Shown: positions 59,951 through 64,000 of the stretch, one piece after another
Numbering within the stretch: the first letter of the stretch is position 1
How the letters are laid out: every line of letters starts with the position of its first letter
Assembly: GCF_040958095.1 (NCBI RefSeq)
Contig: NC_091152.1
Span: 22,800,871 to 22,864,870 of the forward strand
Length of the DNA stretch: 64,000 nt
Source: Procambarus clarkii
Lineage: Eukaryota; Arthropoda; Malacostraca; Decapoda; Cambaridae
Reading direction: 5' to 3'
The notes under the pieces: model-generated
Told to the model about the DNA's origin: nothing
What the model saw: only the letters and a program-made list of their open reading frames with translations
Database searches by the model: none
Position numbers and translations under genes: made by a program

Positions 59951-61756
59951 TCAAAGGGGCAAACCGCGAAAGGGCCGGCGACCCCTACGAGACCCAGAAC
60001 CCCGCACAGCGCGAACACCGCGCCGACCAGACGAGGGAGGGTCCGCAGGAGGAGCCAACCCCAAACCTGACACCAGAGGCCTACCACGACGAGAGGAACC
60101 CCGAGCCCTGGCACGACCTTTCCGGGAAGACCCACCCCGGGACCCCCGGAAAACCAACAAGTCCGACATCGGACGACAAGCCGCCGACGCAGCCTGAATA
60201 AACTGCGCCACGGCCGACTCCCCAAACAGGAGAGGACAAAAAGGTGAAGAACGCCTAAGAGCCAGAGCCCAAGCAGATCCCATGGAGGAACCCAGCACCG
60301 CCTGCCGACACGCGAGACGGGAAGCATAGAACAGGGAAACCGCATCCCGCAAAATCGGCGTGAACAGCTTCAACAAGGCAGCCGACGAACGCGCAGCCGA
60401 GGACAAGGTGCCGGACCCCGGGACGGACCCAAGCGTCCCCACATCCACCACGAGCCAATCCGAAGACAGCCCCAGGAGGGGAAAGAACCGCAAGGCCGAA
60501 CACAAAAGGCCCCGAGCACGCAAGTCCTCCGCCACGAGCGCTGCCGAAAGGGAGGGAAACTGCACATGGAGCTGAATAACGCCCACATCGCGGGGAAGGG
60601 CAGGGGCAAACAAGCACTCATTCAGGTACTCAAGTTCACCCCCCAGGAAAACCTGAAGCACCGTGGAAGCTTCCCGCCACTCCAGCGTGCGGGAACGACA
60701 GAAGGAATGCCAGGAATCCAGACCAAACAAGGGGCAGTCTGCTAGCCAGGACGACTCCGGAACCTCGTAACGGAGCCAGAAAGGGAACGAAGTCCCAACC
60801 TGGACGTGGACGGATCCATTTCCGAGGCATAATCCGGGTCACGCAGGAGGTAAGCTGCAAAGGCCGCTCGCACCACACCAGGTTGGATGCGATAAGCCGA
60901 AAACCTCCGGAAGGACGGAACCGACGTACCCAGGGGAACACGGAACCATACCCGGGGAGGGGCCTACACCAAATCCAACTCGTACGCAGAGGGGGGGAAA
61001 GAAAACCCCACTCCTTGTAACAATAAGCCCCGCTCAGTGGGAAGAAAAACCCCGGCGGAGTCCAGCGGGGCCCAAGGCCCCCAAGTCAGCCCCTCCCCAG
61101 CCTCGAGGTCCGTCACCACAGGACCCGAGGCCGAGTCCTCTCCCCAAGCCCCGACCCCACAAGACAAGGACGGAGCAGCCGGAAAAGCTGGAGGAAGAGG
61201 GGCCCACTGGTCAGACCCTGAAGCTTCGGCCGGGAGACAAGACTCGAATGCCTCTGCCGCCCCCCCGGAAGGGGCAACCCCCGAAGCTGCCCGAGTCTCG
61301 AGATCAAGTAACCCCTGCTCCGACCCCGAAACCCTCAGACGCTTTGGGGGCCGGAAGCAGGGGCGGGGGACCAGAACGAACAGAAGGGGAAGGACGAGGA
61401 GGTGCGGACTGAACCAGGATCGAAGCGACCCCCACCCCCAAGGCCGGGTCTCGAAAAGCAAAGCGGGGCAGCCCCGGGGCATCCGGGGAAGCAACCAACC
61501 GAGCGCGTTGCAACAGACGAAACCTAGACTGCAACGCACGTGCCGCCTGTACCCGAATAGAATCAGAGGATTGGGTAAATTGAGTCACAAGCAAGCAGCA
61601 ACACTCACAGGACTCAGGGTCGAAAGTATCACCGACCCAACAGGCAGCGTGGCAGAGGCAAAAACAATGAGGGTCACCCTGAGACAAGGGGACCGAGCAA
61701 CCCTCAAACTCGCACACAGCGAGTGGGGACTCCGGGGTCACATCCATCGGACCCAC
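59951..61756 (-). pseudogene. Gag-like ORF1 region of DIRS copy 7
   Basis: Two main minus frames. 61304-61756 has VCEFEGCSVPLSQGDPHCF and CLCHAACWVGDTFDPESCEC, a Cys/His cluster (C-x4-C, H, then C, C, H, C and C-x-C-C) like the zinc-binding segment of DIRS gag proteins, followed by arginine-rich sequence (FRLLQRARL). 59951-60730 has SRTLEWREASTVLQVFLGGE, SAALLKLFTPILRDAVSLFY and ASRLACRQAVLG. The parts are joined through other frames, so at least one frameshift is present. The cluster recurs in copies 3, 4 and 6 and in the fragment at 42536. Confidence 0.75.
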
Positions 61757-62397
61757 GCGCCCCCTAGGGGATTCCCAGGGTCCTGAGCGTTTACTTTAAG
61801 AGGACTCGCGCTCAGGTAGTCCCAGGCAGGGTGCTGCAAACCGGCGCCCAAAACTACCAAGCAAACTTCTAAAGCTGAACCCCAGGGACGTGTACACTCA
61901 CGGGGACCTAGCAGGGGGCGCCACCGATGAGAACAGTGGAAGGGCAAAAACAAACTGAATAAAATGACAGAACCCCCCACCAGGCAAAAACAAAAAGAAA
62001 AACAAAACCCCGCAAGAGGACAGCGAACCCCAAGGAACAGAGCCGGCCGCGATGTCGGGAAATACAAGCTGAGCAGCACCCTGCGCCCCTACCAGTGCAA
62101 ACTGCCTCTTACCTGCCGGTAACAAGGGAGAACAGAACACCCAAGAGCCCAACAGACGGCCGAAAAACCGAAAGGTAAAACGGACCAGCAGAGGCAGACC
62201 CCGAGGAGCCTGTGGAAGGTGGCCCCAAGCCCCAAGGGCAGTACTTACAGGGCACCTAGGGAAGGCAGCCCTAGGCGCATGCAGCCCGAGTACTGAAGAT
62301 AACTCCTGGCTCTCGCACCCACAAAACTAACACCACACGCAAAGCACAGTGCAGTAGCGACACCGGAGCCAGAGCACACGACCATCGCCTATAGCAT

Positions 62398-62805
62398 CAG
62401 CCTCAAGAACTGAGGTGTGGGTAGCCGGCGCGGGGGGTCTGGGGCTCCCCCTTCCCCCTCCCGGGGAGGGGGGAGCTGCGCAGACAGCGGCGCGGCAGTG
62501 TGTGACGTCACACTAGTTTGCTTGTTTTCGGTTGGGGAGTTCTATCCACTAGTTCGGTTTTAGGTAGCAATTTTAACCAGAACAGGGGTTTGTTTTGGGG
62601 CGCTTACCTTTCTGGGTGCCTGTTCCAGTCGATGGCAGACATAGAATGCTTCCACTAACACGGGGGCTTCTATAGGCCATTGCTCCCCTTGCCTCTCTGA
62701 GGGGGCCCGGTTCTGGCCGTGGTCCCCGGTAGGCCTAAGAACTCCATACACATGACTGATGCCAAAGTCTGACATTAGCATATCAGCCTGGGATAGCTCT
62801 GGGGA
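62398..62805. repeat. Right inverted terminal repeat of DIRS copy 7
   Basis: Reverse complement of 56823-57236 with about two substitutions, including TGACGTCA at 62503-62510. The last 24 bp (62806-62829) is right-end specific. In DIRS elements the promoter lies in this 5' repeat; the TGACGTCA is a plausible transcription factor site (inference). Confidence 0.9.
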
Positions 62806-62829
62806 GCCGACGGGGCTCCCCCCAGAAAA

Positions 62830-63396
62830 GCCTCATAAAATGGGAAAGGAATGATAAAGTTTCTACCACCCAGCAGCCAAATGCAATGAGTAGATGATGA
62901 CAAACCACAGTGGTGGGATGGTGTACCACTACCGGAGCGCTGCCCTGGTGGCCACCAGTCTCAGCATCACAAACATCATATCCAAAAACCCAAGGTTCAT
63001 AACCTGTGTAGCAAAACTCTCGGCAAAAATGTAAACAATAAAACCGCTGACCGGAGAGGAGGTATGAGTAGGGGGTACCAAAAGCACAGGAAAATTACAT
63101 GCAAGAAATGCATGATGAAACACACAGAAATAGTCGGTACTGTTCCTTTTTTTTCCAGTACAAAACATCCAAGCAAATGATGGATGCACCCAACTCGAGG
63201 GTGTGCGGAAATCACACTGACAAATACGGTAATACAAATGCATAAAGGGAAGGAAGGAAAGATACCCCCCTCCCCTGCAGCAACAACCCCTGCTCAGAGG
63301 GCACAAGGGCCCAAGCAGGGGCAAAAGGAGCCCAAGAACTCTTTTTGCCTCTTGGGCAAAAGGAGCTCTTTTGCTCAAGAGTATAGGTATGTTACT
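62830..63396. other. Mostly unassigned; short DIRS gag-5' fragment
   Basis: 63240-63340 resembles the 5' gag region of DIRS copies in reverse orientation (CCCCTCCCCTGCAGCAACAA, CCCCTGCTCAGAGGGCAC; minus frame LCPLSRGCCCRGGGYLSFLP). The rest (62830-63240) shows nothing I can name. Confidence 0.35.
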
Positions 63397-63400
63397 TTAA

Positions 63401-64000
63401 CCACTGTGCTGCGCTAAGTTTATTGTGAAATTCCCCCTGTGCACATGAAATAAAGTGTTCCAAAAAAAAAATTTTTTCTTCGTAAAATTATAAATTCCCT
63501 TCCCTGAACATGTCTATGTAAAAATAAATACCAAATTCCACTTACTTTGGCTGTGGGGATGTAGGCAAGGTGCACTGAGACATCCTCAGGGCCTGGTCGC
63601 CTGTGCATGAATCGCCCAGACACGATCGCGCGGGCCATTCAAGCATCGGGTGTTGCCACAAATATATTTTCAATTATTTGTTCTATGTATTTCCAATGCG
63701 GTTTTATTTTTTTTAACATATATGATGCATATTTGTGTCCTTTACAATATGTTTACAGTAGAACGTTCATAATGTTCCATGGAACTGTGATACATATGTC
63801 AGTAACGCGTAAACAATAAATGTTTATTGTCACAATATTACTTGTTAAAAATTCACTAAAATTACAATATGTACAGTTTCACACTATTTACACAATAACA
63901 CACTGTATTACACACTCCGTACTTCAGAAGTGAGTAGTAATCAACAAAGTAATCCATGGTGCACAGTGCAACTTCGCTCTCGTTGCACCAGGTATATAAA
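63401..64000. mobile_element. TTAA-type element, left part, runs off the window
   Basis: Begins after TTAA at 63397-63400 with CCACTGTGCTGCGC and follows 28276-29120 closely (GAACATGTCTATGTAAAAAT; CAATGCGGTTTTATTTTTTT; TTCCATGGAACTGTGATACA), but lacks the SINE present there. Confidence 0.65.

Larger units (their letters stand above)
56775..62829 (-). mobile_element. DIRS1-like retrotransposon, copy 7 (most complete, ~6.06 kb)
   Basis: Ends AAAACCAGCGTTGAATGTTA (left) and GGGGCTCCCCCCAGAAAA (right). Inverted repeats of about 410 bp (56823-57236 and 62398-62805) differ at about two bases by eye, so insertion is recent. Minus-strand order: gag (61756 to ~59950), RT (~59900-58900), RNase H and Dam-like (58892-58200), recombinase (58100-57467), internal complementary region (57276-57385). 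It is not functional: the RT YLDD is YLDG, a frameshift separates RT from RNase H, and the recombinase C-terminus is deleted. It lies upstream of the first visible MTP exon; if the MTP 5' exons are beyond 64 kb it is intronic. Confidence 0.93.

Overview
This window is eukaryotic and very probably from a decapod crustacean. The only conventional host gene I can support is the 3' half of a microsomal triglyceride transfer protein (MTP) large-subunit gene, read on the minus strand. Arthropod, and specifically decapod, origin is inferred from three things: many DIRS1-like tyrosine-recombinase retrotransposons (a class described as abundant in decapods), TTAGG-type repeats, and dense tRNA-derived SINE, LINE and TTAA-flanked DNA-transposon fragments. 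No species can be named from sequence alone.

MTP runs from high to low coordinates in seven contiguous coding exons: 44743-44955, 40989-41207, 32771-32983, 13503-13697, 13146-13300, 6503-6647 and 5885-6052. All junctions are GT/AG. All junctions are phase 0 except 13146/6647, which is phase 2, and the frame is kept throughout. The exons give about 435 residues, matching roughly the second half of the ~890-residue vertebrate protein without gaps. The 5' exons should lie beyond 64 kb. The last exon has a stop codon that overlaps a strong donor site, and a candidate extra terminal exon lies at 5355-5412.

The introns, the 3' flank and the sequence upstream of exon 44743-44955 are mostly repeats. 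DIRS1-like elements occupy 6815-11468, 14545-27150 (a nested composite), 34614-40768, 45167-49051 and 56775-62829. Each better-preserved copy has inverted terminal repeats, a gag-like ORF, an RT/RNase H/Dam-like region, a tyrosine recombinase, and an internal complementary region whose two halves copy that element's own two ends. All are degraded. All these copies are transcribed in the same direction as MTP; one diverged fragment at 41752-43215 is opposite. Other mobile DNA includes four tRNA-derived SINE copies, a Jockey/CR1-type LINE inside a Tigger-like transposon (53670-56060), LINE fragments, and TTAA-flanked elements (43226-44703, 49915-51478, 28276-30823, 63401 to the end).

Simple and tandem repeats: a 1.15-kb TA-rich microsatellite (743-1897), a 47-bp minisatellite (31363-31977), a ~190-bp tandem repeat (27154-27770), triplet microsatellites (33773-34613) and a nearly perfect 58-nt palindrome (32544-32601). 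Stretches where I see no gene or named repeat are listed as such.
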